This document shows, in pieces, positions 11,083-19,698 of a stretch of 64,000 nucleotides of DNA (the first letter of the stretch is position 1; every line of letters starts with the position of its first letter). The stretch lies in NCBI GenBank assembly GCA_001899445.1, contig MPOA01000004.1, positions 21,170 to 85,169 on the forward strand. Reading direction: 5' to 3'. The translations under genes and the position numbers were made by a program. Source of the stretch: Candidatus Desulfopertinax cowenii (lineage in GTDB: Bacteria > Bacillota > Desulfotomaculia > Desulfotomaculales > Desulforudaceae). The notes below the pieces were generated by a model. It searched no databases. It was not told the origin of the DNA and was given only the letters and a program-made list of their open reading frames with translations.

Positions 11083-11376
11083 TTAGGTAATAATCCGGGT
11101 CAGGATTTGGCTTAGGATCAGGTCCGCCACCATTAGAATGACCCCAACGAATACCACGGACACCAGCACCACGCCCGTGTAAATCATTACCTCCCGGCGC
11201 GTGGGCCAATGGACCTTCTTGAGTTCCTGCCATACGCCTTCAAAAAACCGGCGGCTCGCCTTAATTAGGCTTTCCCGGGGCCGCTTACGAACAGGAGGCA
11301 CTCCCTTTTTGAGGTCCTTTTTATCGGCAGCCCGCTTGGCGGCGTCGCTGCCCTCCCGCTTTCTGCCTTTAGCCAT
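11083..11376 (-). CDS. secE: Preprotein translocase subunit SecE
   Basis: 97 residues: a charged amino-terminal region (about 45 residues, many Lys/Arg), the amphipathic family motif VWQELKKVHWPTRREV near residue 52, and one carboxy-terminal transmembrane helix (YTGVVLVSVVFVGVILMVADLIL). SecE clamps the SecY channel in the membrane. Single-helix SecE is the normal Gram-positive form. It lies between rpmG and nusG, the near-universal arrangement. Confidence 0.96.
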   Translation of the reverse strand: MAKGRKREGSDAAKRAADKKDLKKGVPPVRKRPRESLIKASRRFFEGVWQELKKVHWPTRREVMIYTGVVLVSVVFVGVILMVADLILSQILTRIIT

Positions 11377-11394
11377 ATTATCATCCCTAGCTTC

Positions 11395-11544
11395 TTATTT
11401 GGTCTCTTTGTGGGTCGTGTGCGTACCGCACCACCGGCAGTACTTCTTGAGTTCGATGCGCCCGGGATCGTTTTTCTTGTTCTTCGTGGTAATATAGTTG
11501 CGCCGCTTGCACTGGGTGCAGGCCAGCGTGACGTCCACCCGCAC
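11395..11544 (-). CDS. rpmG: 50S ribosomal protein L33
   Basis: 49 residues from a GTG at 11542-11544, which sits seven bases after GGGGAGGTG. The longer frame upstream has no support. The zinc-binding form of L33 is seen: cysteine pair CTQC near residue 9 and CRWC near residue 38, with the family stretch [21 protein letters not shown]. It is the first gene of the secE-nusG-rplK-rplA run and follows a well-formed promoter at 11603-11631. Confidence 0.95.
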   Translation of the reverse strand: MRVDVTLACTQCKRRNYITTKNKKNDPGRIELKKYCRWCGTHTTHKETK

Positions 11545-11602
11545 AGGCAAACACCTCCCCAAACTAAAAAAAAAACCTACCCGGCAAAAATTTACGGTAC
11601 TG

Positions 11603-11631
11603 AATCTATCACAACTGTCAGAGGATGTCAA
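11603..11631 (-). promoter_or_regulatory. Sigma-A type promoter of rpmG-secE-nusG-rplKA
   Basis: Minus strand TTGACA (11626-11631), 17-base spacer, TAGATT (11603-11608). It lies between the tuf terminator and rpmG, giving a leader of roughly 50 bases. A run of ten T residues on the transcribed strand (about 11567-11576) lies in that leader, just before the ribosome binding site. Confidence 0.75.
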
Positions 11632-11650
11632 GAAAATTAATCGCGGTCGC

Positions 11651-11686
11651 GGTTTTTAAAGGGTGGGGGTCTTTCGGCCCCCACCC
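11651..11686 (-). terminator. Rho-independent terminator after tuf
   Basis: On the minus strand GGGTGGGGG and CCCCCACCC form a perfect 9-bp stem around CCGAAAGA, followed by TTTAAAAACC. It begins about ten bases after the tuf stop codon and separates tuf from the rpmG promoter. Confidence 0.8.
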
Positions 11687-11695
11687 GCCTCCTGC

Positions 11696-12898
11696 CTATT
11701 CCTTGATTGCCGTGACCACGCCGGCGCCCACCGTACGGCCGCCCTCCCGGATGGCGAACCGCAGGCCCTCTTCGATGGCGATCGGGGTAATCAGGGAGAC
11801 CTCCATCTGAATGTTGTCCCCGGGCATCACCATCTCCACGCCCTCCGGCAGCTCGATGACCCCAGTGACGTCGGTGGTCCGGAAGTAGAACTGCGGGCGG
11901 TAACCGTTGAAGAACGGGGTGTGCCGACCACCTTCCTCCTTGGTCAAAACGTAGACCTCCGCCGAGAATTGGGTCAACGGCTTGATGCTGCCCGGCTTGG
12001 CCAACACCTGGCCCCGCAGCAGTTCGTCGCGGTCGACGCCCCGCAGCAAACACCCGACGTTGTCGCCCGCTTGGGCAAAGTCCAAAACCTTGCGGAACAT
12101 TTCCACGCCCGTGACCACGGTCTTCCGCGGCTTGTCGGCAAAACCAACGATCTCCACTTCGTCGCCGACTTTGACGGTGCCCCGCTCGACGCGGCCCGTA
12201 CCCACCGTGCCCCGACCGGTGATGGAGAAGACGTCCTCCACCGGCATCAGGAAGGGTTTGTCGATGTCACGTTCCGGGGTGGGGATGTATTCGTCCACCG
12301 CGTCCATGAGTTCCCAAATGGATTTGCAGTGGGCACAATCCCGGCTGCCGCAGCCGCATTCCAGGGCTTTCAAGGCCGAGCCGGCGATGATCGGGGTGTC
12401 GTCTCCCGGAAAGTCGTACTTGGATAAAAGCTCGCGCACTTCCATCTCAACCAGTTCCAACAGTTCCGGGTCGTCAACCTGGTCGGCTTTGTTGAGGTAG
12501 ACAACGATGGAAGGCACAGCCACCTGACGGGCCAGGAGAATGTGCTCCCGAGTCTGGGGCATGGGACCGTCGGCCGCCGAGACCACCAGGATCGCTCCGT
12601 CCATCTGGGCCGCACCAGTGATCATGTTCTTGATGTAGTCCGCGTGACCCGGACAGTCCACGTGGGCGTAGTGCCGTTTCTCGGTTTCGTACTCGACGTG
12701 CGCCGTGTTAATGGTGATCCCACGCGCCTTCTCCTCCGGCGCCGCGTCGATCTCGTCGTACTTCTTGTATTGGGCCTGACCCAGCTTGGACAGAACCAGC
12801 GTAATCGCCGCCGTCAAGGTGGTCTTACCATGGTCCACGTGGCCAATGGTTCCAACGTTCACGTGCGGCTTGGTACGCTCAAACTTGGGCTTCGCCAT
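11696..12898 (-). CDS. tuf: Translation elongation factor Tu
   Basis: 400 residues. It carries aminoacyl-tRNA to the ribosome as a GTPase. GTP-binding motifs are intact: GHVDHGKT near residue 18, DCPGHADY near residue 80 and NKAD near residue 135. A cysteine-rich insertion ([12 protein letters not shown], about residues 179-190) sits between domain I's SALKALE and the linker helix. Four cysteines and a histidine suggest a metal site. I recall similar insertions from some Peptococcaceae EF-Tu proteins. The gene follows the tRNA cluster and its terminator. Confidence 0.98.
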   Translation of the reverse strand: MAKPKFERTKPHVNVGTIGHVDHGKTTLTAAITLVLSKLGQAQYKKYDEIDAAPEEKARGITINTAHVEYETEKRHYAHVDCPGHADYIKNMITGAAQMDGAILVVSAADGPMPQTREHILLARQVAVPSIVVYLNKADQVDDPELLELVEMEVRELLSKYDFPGDDTPIIAGSALKALECGCGSRDCAHCKSIWELMDAVDEYIPTPERDIDKPFLMPVEDVFSITGRGTVGTGRVERGTVKVGDEVEIVGFADKPRKTVVTGVEMFRKVLDFAQAGDNVGCLLRGVDRDELLRGQVLAKPGSIKPLTQFSAEVYVLTKEEGGRHTPFFNGYRPQFYFRTTDVTGVIELPEGVEMVMPGDNIQMEVSLITPIAIEEGLRFAIREGGRTVGAGVVTAIKE

Positions 12899-12999
12899 TC
12901 TCCCGACCTCCTGTGAAAGTCATAAAATGGTTATTACTTATTTGTCCAAAGCCAAAGTGTTTATTCGCGGAAAAGCGGTAATCTCCTGCCGGGTAAGGC

Positions 13000-13025
13000 A
13001 AAAAAACCAGCCTTGCCGGCTGGTT
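13000..13025 (-). terminator. Rho-independent terminator after the tRNA cluster
   Basis: Minus strand AACCAGCC and GGCTGGTT form an 8-bp stem around GGCAA-type loop bases, followed directly by a run of seven T. It lies eight bases after the CCA end of tRNA-Met, so the four tRNAs form one unit ending before tuf. Confidence 0.88.
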
Positions 13026-13032
13026 GGAACAC

Positions 13033-13109
13033 TGGTAGCGGAGGAGGGACTTGAACCCCCGACGCAGCGGGTATGAACCGCTTGCTCTACCAACCTGAGC
13101 TACTCCGCC
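13033..13109 (-). tRNA. tRNA-Met (CAT), elongator
   Basis: 77-base cloverleaf on the minus strand, with CCA encoded. The anticodon stem AGCGG/CCGCT encloses TTCATAC, so the anticodon is CAT. The acceptor stem is GGCGGAG with CTCCGCT (one G-U at the end). It lacks the initiator features, and a separate initiator tRNA lies 101 bases upstream, so this is the elongator. Confidence 0.93.
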
Positions 13110-13117
13110 AAAAATAC

Positions 13118-13193
13118 TGGAGCCCATAGGCGGGATCGAACCGCCGACCTTATCCTTACCAAGGATACGCTCTGCCTACTGAGCTATATGGGC
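13118..13193 (-). tRNA. tRNA-Thr (GGT)
   Basis: 76 bases, CCA encoded. The anticodon stem TATCC/GGATA encloses TTGGTAA, giving anticodon GGT. The acceptor GCCCATA pairs fully with TATGGGC and the discriminator is T. It is second to last in the four-tRNA cluster. Confidence 0.94.
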
Positions 13194-13207
13194 TCGTCTG
13201 AGTCAAT

Positions 13208-13285
<78 letters not shown>

Positions 13286-13358
13286 AAGTCAACGTTTTCA
13301 TTTTATCACAAACCGGCGCGCATTACAAGAACAATTCGCAACGCAACCGGCACCTTCC

Positions 13359-13433
13359 TGGAGCCGGCGAAGGGATTTGAACCCCCGACCTGCTGATTAC
13401 AAGTCAGCTGCTCTGCCCCTGAGCTACGCCGGC
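13359..13433 (-). tRNA. tRNA-Thr (TGT)
   Basis: 75 bases, CCA encoded. The stem GCTGA/TCAGC encloses CTTGTAA, giving anticodon TGT. The acceptor GCCGGCG pairs fully with CGCCGGC. It is first in the tRNA cluster. Together with the GGT species it covers the common threonine codons. Confidence 0.94.
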
Positions 13434-13551
13434 CCAAAACGCGAACGGAGCTGGCTAATGAACCGGCACCGTTCTGGCGCGCTTGGAACGCATCCCTATG
13501 GTAACAAAACCGGCTTGCGGCTGTCAACATCGTTTCAGCTCCCCAAATGAA

Positions 13552-13573
13552 AACGGGGCTTTGCAACCCCGTT
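13552..13573 (-). terminator. Rho-independent terminator after sigH
   Basis: Minus strand AACGGGG and CCCCGTT form a 7-bp stem around TTGCAAAG, followed by TTCATTT. It lies 27 bases after the sigH stop codon and ahead of the tRNA cluster. Confidence 0.78.
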
Positions 13574-13599
13574 AGTAGGTCAACCTGTCAACTAATTGC

Positions 13600-14244
13600 T
13601 TAAATCCTCCGCCTTTCAAGGTATTTCTCCAGTTTGCGCTTTACTCGTTGTAACGCGTTGTCGATGGATTTCACGTGCCGGTCCAGCTCCACGGCGATCT
13701 CCTGGTAGGACTTGCCATCCAGGTAGGACATCAACACGTTCCACTCCAGCGAACTAAGCAGTTCGCCGATTTTCTCCTCGATGTCGTCGAACTCTTCCCT
13801 GCTGATCACCAGTTCCTCCGGATCGGTGATCTTGGAGCCGGAGATGACGTCGAGCAGGGTGCGGTCCGAATCTTCGTCGTAAATCGGTTTATTCAGGGAA
13901 ACGTAAGAATTCAGGGGAATGTGTTTCTGCCGGGTCGCCGTCTTGATCGCCGTGATGATTTGCCTGGTAATGCACAGTTCCGCAAAAGCACGGAACGAGG
14001 AGAGTTTGTCCAGGCGAAAGTCACGGATCGCCTTGTATAGCCCAATCATTCCCTCCTGGATGATGTCCTCCCGATCCGCCCCGATAAGGAAGTAAGACCG
14101 CGCCTTGGCCCGGACGAAATGACGGTACTTGTCGATAAGATACTCCAATGCTTCACTGTTGCCGTCTCGGGCATACTCAACAATCTTTTCATCTTCTAAC
14201 GTCAGGTAGATTGGGGTGGTTTCCAGCTGGGGGTTGAGGCTCAA
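13600..14244 (-). CDS. sigH: RNA polymerase sigma factor SigH
   Basis: 214 residues from a TTG at 14242-14244, nine bases after GGAGG. The protein has sigma region 2 (RAKARSYFLIGADREDIIQEGMIGLYKAIRDF) and region 4 (SYQEIAVELDRHVKSIDNALQRVKRKLEKYL). SigH is the transition-phase and early sporulation sigma factor of Bacillus and Clostridia. Its place beside yacP, rlmB, thyX and cysS in one direction and tuf in the other is the conserved Firmicutes neighbourhood. It has its own sigma-A promoter. Confidence 0.96.
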   Translation of the reverse strand: MSLNPQLETTPIYLTLEDEKIVEYARDGNSEALEYLIDKYRHFVRAKARSYFLIGADREDIIQEGMIGLYKAIRDFRLDKLSSFRAFAELCITRQIITAIKTATRQKHIPLNSYVSLNKPIYDEDSDRTLLDVISGSKITDPEELVISREEFDDIEEKIGELLSSLEWNVLMSYLDGKSYQEIAVELDRHVKSIDNALQRVKRKLEKYLERRRI

Positions 14245-14298
14245 ACACTATCGCCTCCGTAGTTAAGGGTGTAAAGCCAGGAGTCACTTACGTAGTTG

Positions 14299-14327
14299 AT
14301 TATACTTAAAGGTTGAAGGGGAGTCAA
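14299..14327 (-). promoter_or_regulatory. Sigma-A type promoter of sigH
   Basis: Minus strand TTGACT (14322-14327), 17-base spacer, perfect TATAAT (14299-14304). It lies in the gap between yacP and sigH and gives a leader of about 50 bases. Confidence 0.85.
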
Positions 14328-14340
14328 GCCCACTTGTCCG

Positions 14341-14850
14341 CTAACCCCCCGGTTTTTTGTGCCGCCAGGCTTCCAGGGCGGCACGGATCCGATCTTCCAG
14401 ACGGTTCTCCAGGTAGCCGTCGGCGGGAAGATCGCGCCGGTAGGTGCCGGACTCTCGGCGGAGCTGCTGCTCTTTTTTCCAGAACTCGACCGGAGGCACC
14501 CGGTACGCCCCCCGGCCCAGAATCAACCGCTGCTCAACGTAGTCCGCGGTGACTACGAACACCACCCCGGACCCGGACAGCTTGCCGGCCAAACGTTCGA
14601 TGACCGTGTCCGCCGTCTCCCCCTGGGCCGTGTAAATCACCTCGACGCCGCCGTGTCTCTCGGTATGCGCCACCCCTCCGGGCACCAGGTGGGCGTCGAA
14701 CACCACGGTCACCTGCTGGCCGGCCAGCGCGGCGAAGTTGATCAGGGTAGCAATGAGACGCTCGCGCGCGTGTTCCAGGTTGCCCAGGTTTTTCAACTCG
14801 GGGGATTGGAAAATGACGTTGTACCCGTCAACCAGGAGATATTCCTTCAT
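14341..14850 (-). CDS. NYN-domain ribonuclease-like protein (YacP/Rae1 family)
   Basis: 169 residues from the ATG at 14848-14850, overlapping the end of rlmB by four bases. The PIN/NYN fold is seen in the acidic motifs LLVDGYNVIFQ near residue 5, VVFDAH near residue 48 and a later VVTADYVEQ. Bacillus YacP (Rae1) cleaves mRNA in the ribosomal A site. The same activity here is an inference from family and position between rlmB and sigH. Length is normal. Confidence 0.9.
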   Translation of the reverse strand: MKEYLLVDGYNVIFQSPELKNLGNLEHARERLIATLINFAALAGQQVTVVFDAHLVPGGVAHTERHGGVEVIYTAQGETADTVIERLAGKLSGSGVVFVVTADYVEQRLILGRGAYRVPPVEFWKKEQQLRRESGTYRRDLPADGYLENRLEDRIRAALEAWRHKKPGG

Positions 14851-15587
14851 GCTTTCCGTCCGCTCCTCTGGCGGACAGCCTCGTAAACCAGCAGGGCGGC
14901 CGCCACCGAGGCGTTCAGCGACCCGACTCGGCCGAACATCGGCAGCCGGACCAGGTAGTCGCATTCCCCGCGGACCACCCGGCCCAAACCCCGATCCTCC
15001 CCCCCAATCACCAGGGCCAGGGGACCCTGCAGGTCGGCCTCCCAGTAGAGCTCTTCCCCCTCGGGATCGGCTCCAACTACCCACAAGCCATTTTCCTTGA
15101 AGTAGCGTAAGGTGTACGCGATGTTGGCCACCCGCGCCACCCGCAGGTGAATGGCGGCTCCCGCGGAGGCCTTCACCACCGCCGGGGTGATGCCGGCCGC
15201 CCGCCGGGCCGGAATCACCACGCCGGCACAACCCGCCGCCTCCGCCGTCCTCAGAATCGCTCCTAGGTTATGCGGATCCTGGATCTCGTTCAAGACCAGG
15301 ATCAGGGGCGGATCCCCAGCGGCCAGTAAATCCTCAACTTCAACGTAGGCCTGTCCGGCCGCCAGTGCCAACACCCCCTGGTGCTTCGCTCCCGGCACCA
15401 GGGCGTCCAGCCGCGCCCGTGCTACCTCCTGTACCGGGACGCCCCGGCGGCGGGCTAGGGCGACGAGTTCTCGGCGCACCGGCGGCGTAATACCGCAGGC
15501 CAGAATAATCTTATTTAAGGGTTGACCGGCCCGCAGAGCTTCCCGCACCGCGTGCCGGCCGAAGATCACGTCCTTCAGGAAGACCAC
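14847..15587 (-). CDS. rlmB: 23S rRNA 2'-O-methyltransferase, TrmH/SpoU family
   Basis: 246 residues from a GTG at 15585-15587. SpoU-family motifs are present: motif 1 LNEIQDPHNLGAILRTAEAAG near residue 95, motif 2 LVIGGEDRGLG near residue 190 and motif 3 LPMFGRVGSLNASVAAALLVYEA near residue 215. These form the knotted S-adenosylmethionine site. An amino-terminal substrate-binding domain (FGRHAVREALRAG) is also seen. The family methylates G2251-equivalent of 23S rRNA. Upstream (higher coordinates) the usual thyX neighbour has been displaced by an accessory island. Confidence 0.93.
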   Translation of the reverse strand: MVFLKDVIFGRHAVREALRAGQPLNKIILACGITPPVRRELVALARRRGVPVQEVARARLDALVPGAKHQGVLALAAGQAYVEVEDLLAAGDPPLILVLNEIQDPHNLGAILRTAEAAGCAGVVIPARRAAGITPAVVKASAGAAIHLRVARVANIAYTLRYFKENGLWVVGADPEGEELYWEADLQGPLALVIGGEDRGLGRVVRGECDYLVRLPMFGRVGSLNASVAAALLVYEAVRQRSGRKA

Positions 15588-15624
15588 CCGCCTTGACCAT
15601 CCAGAAATAGAACTTCGTCTATGG

Positions 15625-16011
15625 TCACCAAATGACCTCCACCGAATACCGGGATATCTGTGGATCTGCGGTTAAGATAGGTAAGCTCTCTAACCGGGCC
15701 TGGGCAACAAGAAGCCGGTCAAAAGGATCCCGGTGATAATCAGGAAGCGTATAAGTATGCAGGGCATGGCTCATCTGAACCGGGAGGCTCTCAAGGCGGT
15801 TAATGATCAGCTGCTCGGCAACAAAAGATTCCAGATCGTTTGGCAGACGTAGCCGGCCAAGCCTGGCCTTAATCGCCATCTCCCAACCGCTTGCGGTACT
15901 TAAGAAGAGTTGATTGCTCGCGTCGCCGATAATTTCACGGACCCGCAGCGACAACTGGGGATCATCCGTAATCCACCATAAGAAGGTATGGGTGTCCAAC
16001 AAGGCCCTCAT
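15625..16011 (-). CDS. PIN-domain toxin, VapC-like
   Basis: 128 residues. The PIN nuclease acids are all visible: Asp6 in LLDTHTF, Glu in SGWEMAIK near residue 44, Asp in DPFDRLLVAQA near residue 97, and Asp in LTADPQI near residue 115. It should be an RNase neutralised by the antitoxin gene upstream, which it overlaps by four bases, a typical toxin-antitoxin arrangement. The catalytic residues look intact, so the toxin is probably functional. It is the first accessory gene after rlmB. Confidence 0.9.
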   Translation of the reverse strand: MRALLDTHTFLWWITDDPQLSLRVREIIGDASNQLFLSTASGWEMAIKARLGRLRLPNDLESFVAEQLIINRLESLPVQMSHALHTYTLPDYHRDPFDRLLVAQARLESLPILTADPQISRYSVEVIW

Positions 16012-16244
16012 TTCGCAAACGTCTCCAAGACGGATTCAGGGAGCGGCTCATTAAAATCGGGCGTAAAGGCTACTTTTCCCTTGGCACTTCCAGGGACACG
16101 CTTGCGCGGTTGTTCACTTACTGGCACCAAGCGCGCCACAGGCCTACCGGCCTTTGCAATAATAATTTCTTCTCCGGCCTTCACCCGCGCTAAAAGCTTG
16201 GAAAAATGAGTTTTCGCCTCGTGAATATTTACCTGCACCGGCAT
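16008..16244 (-). CDS. Antitoxin, Phd/YefM family
   Basis: 78 residues. The amino-terminal Phd/YefM DNA-binding fold is recognisable (VNIHEAKTHFSKLLARVKAGEEIIIAKAGRPVARLVPV). The carboxy-terminal part (TPDFNEPLPESVLETF) would wrap and block the toxin. Pairing of a Phd-type antitoxin with a PIN toxin is common in bacteria and cyanobacteria. The pair is likely autoregulated through the antitoxin. The 125 bases upstream (16245-16369) show nothing else. Confidence 0.9.
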   Translation of the reverse strand: MPVQVNIHEAKTHFSKLLARVKAGEEIIIAKAGRPVARLVPVSEQPRKRVPGSAKGKVAFTPDFNEPLPESVLETFAK

Positions 16245-16369
16245 CAGTACGCACCTCCATTACAGACAGTATAGACTAAGGCTACAGACTAAGTCAAGGG
16301 CTGTGGCCTGACGTTACTGTCAAGATAATTCGGGTCGATTGCCGCCCACCCGAAGTAGCAAGCTGCTTT

Positions 16370-16624
16370 TTATGTTAGGGCCGGTCTTGGGTGAGATAAC
16401 TTGCGAAGCATAATCGAACATCCTCTGGACGTCGTTCTCCCGTGATCCAAGATCGGTAGATGCACCTGGAATGCTGGTTCAGTCTTAGCAGATAGAGTTT
16501 TTAGTACCTGTGCGGCGCTGGTTTTGAAACGAATGTCGGACAGTAAGTCCAAGCGGCTTTCAATGGCCTGGGCCGCCTCTTTCAAGTAACCCGCAAAACG
16601 GGCGTTTAAGCTGGACAGCTGGAG
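16370..16624 (-). pseudogene. Carboxy-terminal remnant of an ISLre2-family transposase
   Basis: The open frame here begins inside the inverted repeat of the neighbouring IS3 element, so its apparent start is an artefact. The residues that follow are a helical stretch and end in FQVHLPILDHGRTTS and MLRKLSHP. This resembles the end of UPF0236/ISLre2 transposases as I remember them (a HLPLL...GPH...RPW...LR pattern), but the match is decayed. Its position directly beyond the IS3 insertion, in the same direction as the ISLre2 remnant on the other side, supports it being the other half. Part of the middle of the gene is missing. Confidence 0.45.
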
Positions 16625-17905
16625 TTGCCCCGGTTTTTTGGACACTCTACAGCTTTGACCTCACGCGACCGCTGGCTTTTTCTCCAAGTGCCACCTCCTT
16701 TCGAACTCGGCCGGACTCAGATACCCCAGCGCCGAGTGCAGTCGCCGGCGGTTATAGAAGACATCTACGTACTCGAATACCGCCGTCCGCAGCATGTGCC
16801 GGGTAGGCCAGCGCCGTTGGTCCAGCAACTCGGTCTGCAGCGTAGCGAAAAAGCTCTCCGCAATGGCGTTGTCCAGCGCGTCGCCCACCGCCGCCCATGG
16901 AGCCCCGGATCCCGGCTTCCTGAAGCCGCCGGCTAAAGGCCAGCGAGGTGTACTGGCTGCTCATGAGTCGGAGTGGTGGATTAACCCAGGCATCGGCCGG
17001 CGGTTCCGAACGGCCATGTTGACCGCGGCCACAACCAGATCCGCCGTCGGACACATCCCCCATGCTCCAGCCCACAACCCGCCGCGAAAATACATCAATG
17101 ACCGGGGCGAAGTACAGCCAGCCTTCAGCGGTGGCGTGCTGGGTAATGTCGGCCACCCAGAGCTGATTGGGCGCGCTTGAGCCGTGAAGTCTCGCCGCAC
17201 CAGATCCGGATAACCCAAACGAGCCGGGGCACGGCGGGTGCAACCCCGCAACCGGCGGCGGTGCACGCCGGTCACGCCGGCTTCCCGCATCAGGCGCGCC
17301 ACACGCTTTTCCCCGCAACGGTTGCCCTTTTGGGCCAGCGCCGCATGCACACGGGGTGTCCCATAAGTGCCCCGACTGTCCCGGTGGATTTGCACGATCA
17401 ACTCCTTCAGTCTGGCGTCTTCCCGGGCTCATGAGCCGAGGGGCTCTTGAGCCCGCCACTTGTAGTATCCACTGGTGGAGACACCCAGCACGCGACACAT
17501 GATAACGACGGGGTAATTGGCCCTCTCCCGCTCCACAAAAAGGTGCACGGCTACCGTTTCCCGTTGGTCTCCTGGGCATTGAGGGCCGCGGCTTTTTTAG
17601 GATCTCGCGCTCCATACGCAAAACCCGGTTCTCACGGCGTAACTGCCGCAATTCCTCCCGCTCGGCACTGGTCAGGCCCTCACGCTCACCTGCGTCAACC
17701 TCATAGCGACAGACCCAAGGCCGCAACGACTCCAAGGACACCCCCAGATCCGCCGCGATCTGGGTCATGGTTTGCCGCTCTCCCGCACCAACCGCACGGC
17801 TTCCCGCCGAAACTCCGGCGGATAAGGCGGTTTTGTCTTTGGCATTTGCAACCTCCCCTTTCTCAGCTTACTCCAAGTATCAGGGTGTCCACCAAACCGG
17901 GTCAA
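16625..17905 (-). mobile_element. Decayed IS3-family insertion sequence
   Basis: Bounded by imperfect 23-bp inverted repeats at 16625-16647 and 17883-17905 (shared core CCCGGTTT..TGGACAC). Between them is an orfA/orfB pair with several frameshifts. It lies within an ISLre2-type transposase gene, so it arrived later than that element. Its outermost few bases are uncertain because no clear target duplication is visible. Confidence 0.8.
16661..17845 (-). pseudogene. IS3-family transposase orfA/orfB, multiply frameshifted
   Basis: orfA starts at 17845 (MPKTKPPYPPEFRREAVRLVRE). It loses frame by one base at 17767, where GKP runs into a stop and MTQIAADLGVSLESL continues in another frame; its leucine-zipper helix ends in REILKK. 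orfB pieces follow in three frames: HRDSRGTYGTPRVHAAL, then NQLWVADIT (first catalytic Asp), LIHHSDS (second Asp) and NAIAESFFATLQTE (catalytic Glu), ending LGYLSPAEFERRW. All DDE residues are recognisable but no single frame joins them, so it is inactive. Confidence 0.88.
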
Positions 17906-18736
17906 GTCCGTCCAGACCATGTTTGACCCACTCGGCTCCGTCTCCACCAATGCGGATTTTCTTAACCTCGCTCAGTACCCACTTGTGTCCAAAAGCAGCA
18001 CTAGCACTCTCCCAGGCCACCCGGCTGCTCTTGGTGGTAGCCACCGTGTACCGGTTCGCTAGTCTTGAGGAGTCTTTCTCTTTGCCCTCGTAGCCGACCA
18101 CAAGCTTGATCTCGCCGTGGGGCTTTACCGACCGCTGCAAAGGCACTACAACACCATCGGCCTCAATGAATAGCTCTTGGACCACTTTGCCGCTCATGAA
18201 GGAACAACACCGTCTTCAAACACAGCCGCGCGTAATGTTTCAGTGTCCTGCACGGCTTGTTCCCCCGCCTCCTGTACCTTAGCCCACACGGTCATCGGTT
18301 GAATCCCCGGTACCAGGAAACCCAGAATCCGGGCCGCGCGCCTAAAGGGCATCTCGGTACCCAGCTCCAGGATCAAGCGCGTCATCCGCGGCGTTACCCG
18401 CTGGCGCTCGGGCAACCTCAAGGCTTTGTCCAGGAGGAAGCGGTACGTGCCAGTCTCCCGATTACGGTACAGTCTACGCCTAAACGTGATTTCCCCGAAA
18501 CTGGTAACCAGGGTTCGGGACCGCCGCCCCACGTTTTTGAGAACCGGATCGCGCTGGCTGCTGAGTTGCAGGTCAATATGTTCCAAGGCTCCCACTAACA
18601 GTTTTCCGGCAGCTTGTTGGACCAGCCGCTGCACCCGCTCCTCCAACTCATCAATACTTCTGCTTGTCCTGATTAACTCAAAAATTTCCTTCGCCAGAAA
18701 CAGGACTATCTCGACCAGGAATCGAATCTTAAACAC
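17906..18736 (-). pseudogene. Amino-terminal two thirds of an ISLre2-family (UPF0236) transposase, frameshifted
   Basis: The first part (18194-18736, 180 residues) has the family pattern TLVTSFGEITFRRRLYR followed by LLDKALRLPERQRVTPRM and AARILG. Near 18195 the frame shifts and continues with KVVQELFIEADGVVVPLQR, the family's conserved EADGV block, then KWVLSEVKKIRIGGDGAEWVK. It then stops at the IS3 inverted repeat at 17905. A frameshift plus an insertion make it dead. Confidence 0.75.
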
Positions 18737-19143
18737 GAGACCTCACTCCTTTGGCTGGGAGGGCTCCCCCTCGGGGGAAGCCGTTTTGAGGTCTCACTTC
18801 TATTCCCGACCCCTCATCACCTACTTAAATCTTACACTCACGCCTGACCGGTACAAGGCAAAACCGCTTCTAATCGGCCATGTGCCAAGCCGTATCCCGT
18901 TTGGCGGGGAGGTAATTCGGGGGGCCGTTTACGCAAGCGGTATGGATGGCACCGCTGGAAGTCCGCTCTATATTTTTACCACGCATTACCACGCAGGTTC
19001 TGGCGGGAATATCAGGGCAAAATTTAACAAAAACGTTACCAAAAACCTTGGAACTCGTCTATCATGTTAGAATCTATTTAGAATCTATATGGATTCCTAA
19101 GCATGCATGTTTTAGAAGATCTTAAAGATCTGCCGGAGGAACA
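18737..19143. other. Intergenic region between ISLre2 remnant and the sigma-factor operon
   Basis: No gene is seen. The first part (18740-18800) contains GAGACCTCA and, 50 bases on, TGAGGTCTC, an inverted pair that may be the ISLre2 end. The last part, upstream of the sigma gene, holds an 11-bp perfect tandem repeat TTAGAATCTAT (19067-19088). It also holds a near-palindrome AGATCTTAAAGATCT (about 19118-19132) just before the GGAGGA ribosome binding site. GGAAC at about 19050 resembles an ECF minus-35 box, but I find no properly spaced minus-10. Confidence 0.5.
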
Positions 19144-19698
19144 ATGGGCAGTAACGGTTTAACCCCGCGGCGGCATCACGATTCCGCCCTGACATTTGAA
19201 GAATTGTACAACAAAAATTTCGCCGGGGTGAACCGTTATTTGCGCTACCGGCTGGCAAATGCCTGGGACGCGGACGACTTAACGGCCTTAGTATTCACCA
19301 AAGCGCTAGAAAAGTTTCACACCTGGCGAGGGCGGTGTTCTTTTTCAACCTGGCTGTTTCGTATTGCCCACAATGCCTACCTGGATTATACGCGCGGCAA
19401 CCGCCAAACGACCGCCTCCGGCGCTTCCCTGCTCCACCGGGCGACACCGGGCGGAAATCCGGAGGAACAGGTACTGCTGGATGAGGAAATGCGCGAACTG
19501 CATGCCCGGTTGAACAAATTACCTCCGGTTTATCGCGATGTGCTGACGCTGCGTTATGCCGGAGAATTGCGTTTTTCCCAGATTGCCGGGGTGCTGGGCA
19601 AAACCGAAACCGCGGTGCGGATGATCCACTACCGGGCCTTGAAAATGCTGCGCCGCCACTACGAAACTGGTCCGGGGAAGAAGCAGAATGAAAAATGA
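19144..19698 (+). CDS. ECF-type RNA polymerase sigma factor
   Basis: 184 residues from ATG behind CCGGAGGA. Region 2 spans about residues 20-90 (EELYNKNFAGVNRYLRYRL, then DADDLTALVFTKALEKF and FSTWLFRIAHNAYLDYTR). Region 4 spans about 120-175 (LPPVYRDVLTLRYAGEL, then FSQIAGVLGKTETAVRMIHYRALKML). No region 3 is present, as expected for ECF/sigma-70 group 4. It overlaps the next gene by 11 bases, which encodes a membrane protein in the position of an anti-sigma factor. It heads a five-gene operon ending in an ABC exporter. The target signal is unknown. Confidence 0.9.
   Translation: MGSNGLTPRRHHDSALTFEELYNKNFAGVNRYLRYRLANAWDADDLTALVFTKALEKFHTWRGRCSFSTWLFRIAHNAYLDYTRGNRQTTASGASLLHRATPGGNPEEQVLLDEEMRELHARLNKLPPVYRDVLTLRYAGELRFSQIAGVLGKTETAVRMIHYRALKMLRRHYETGPGKKQNEK

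Noticed and set aside
14851..15231. Upstream extension of yacP to 15231
   Set aside because: The extension lies within rlmB in another frame and has low-complexity Gly/Arg sequence; the ATG at 14850 gives the family start.
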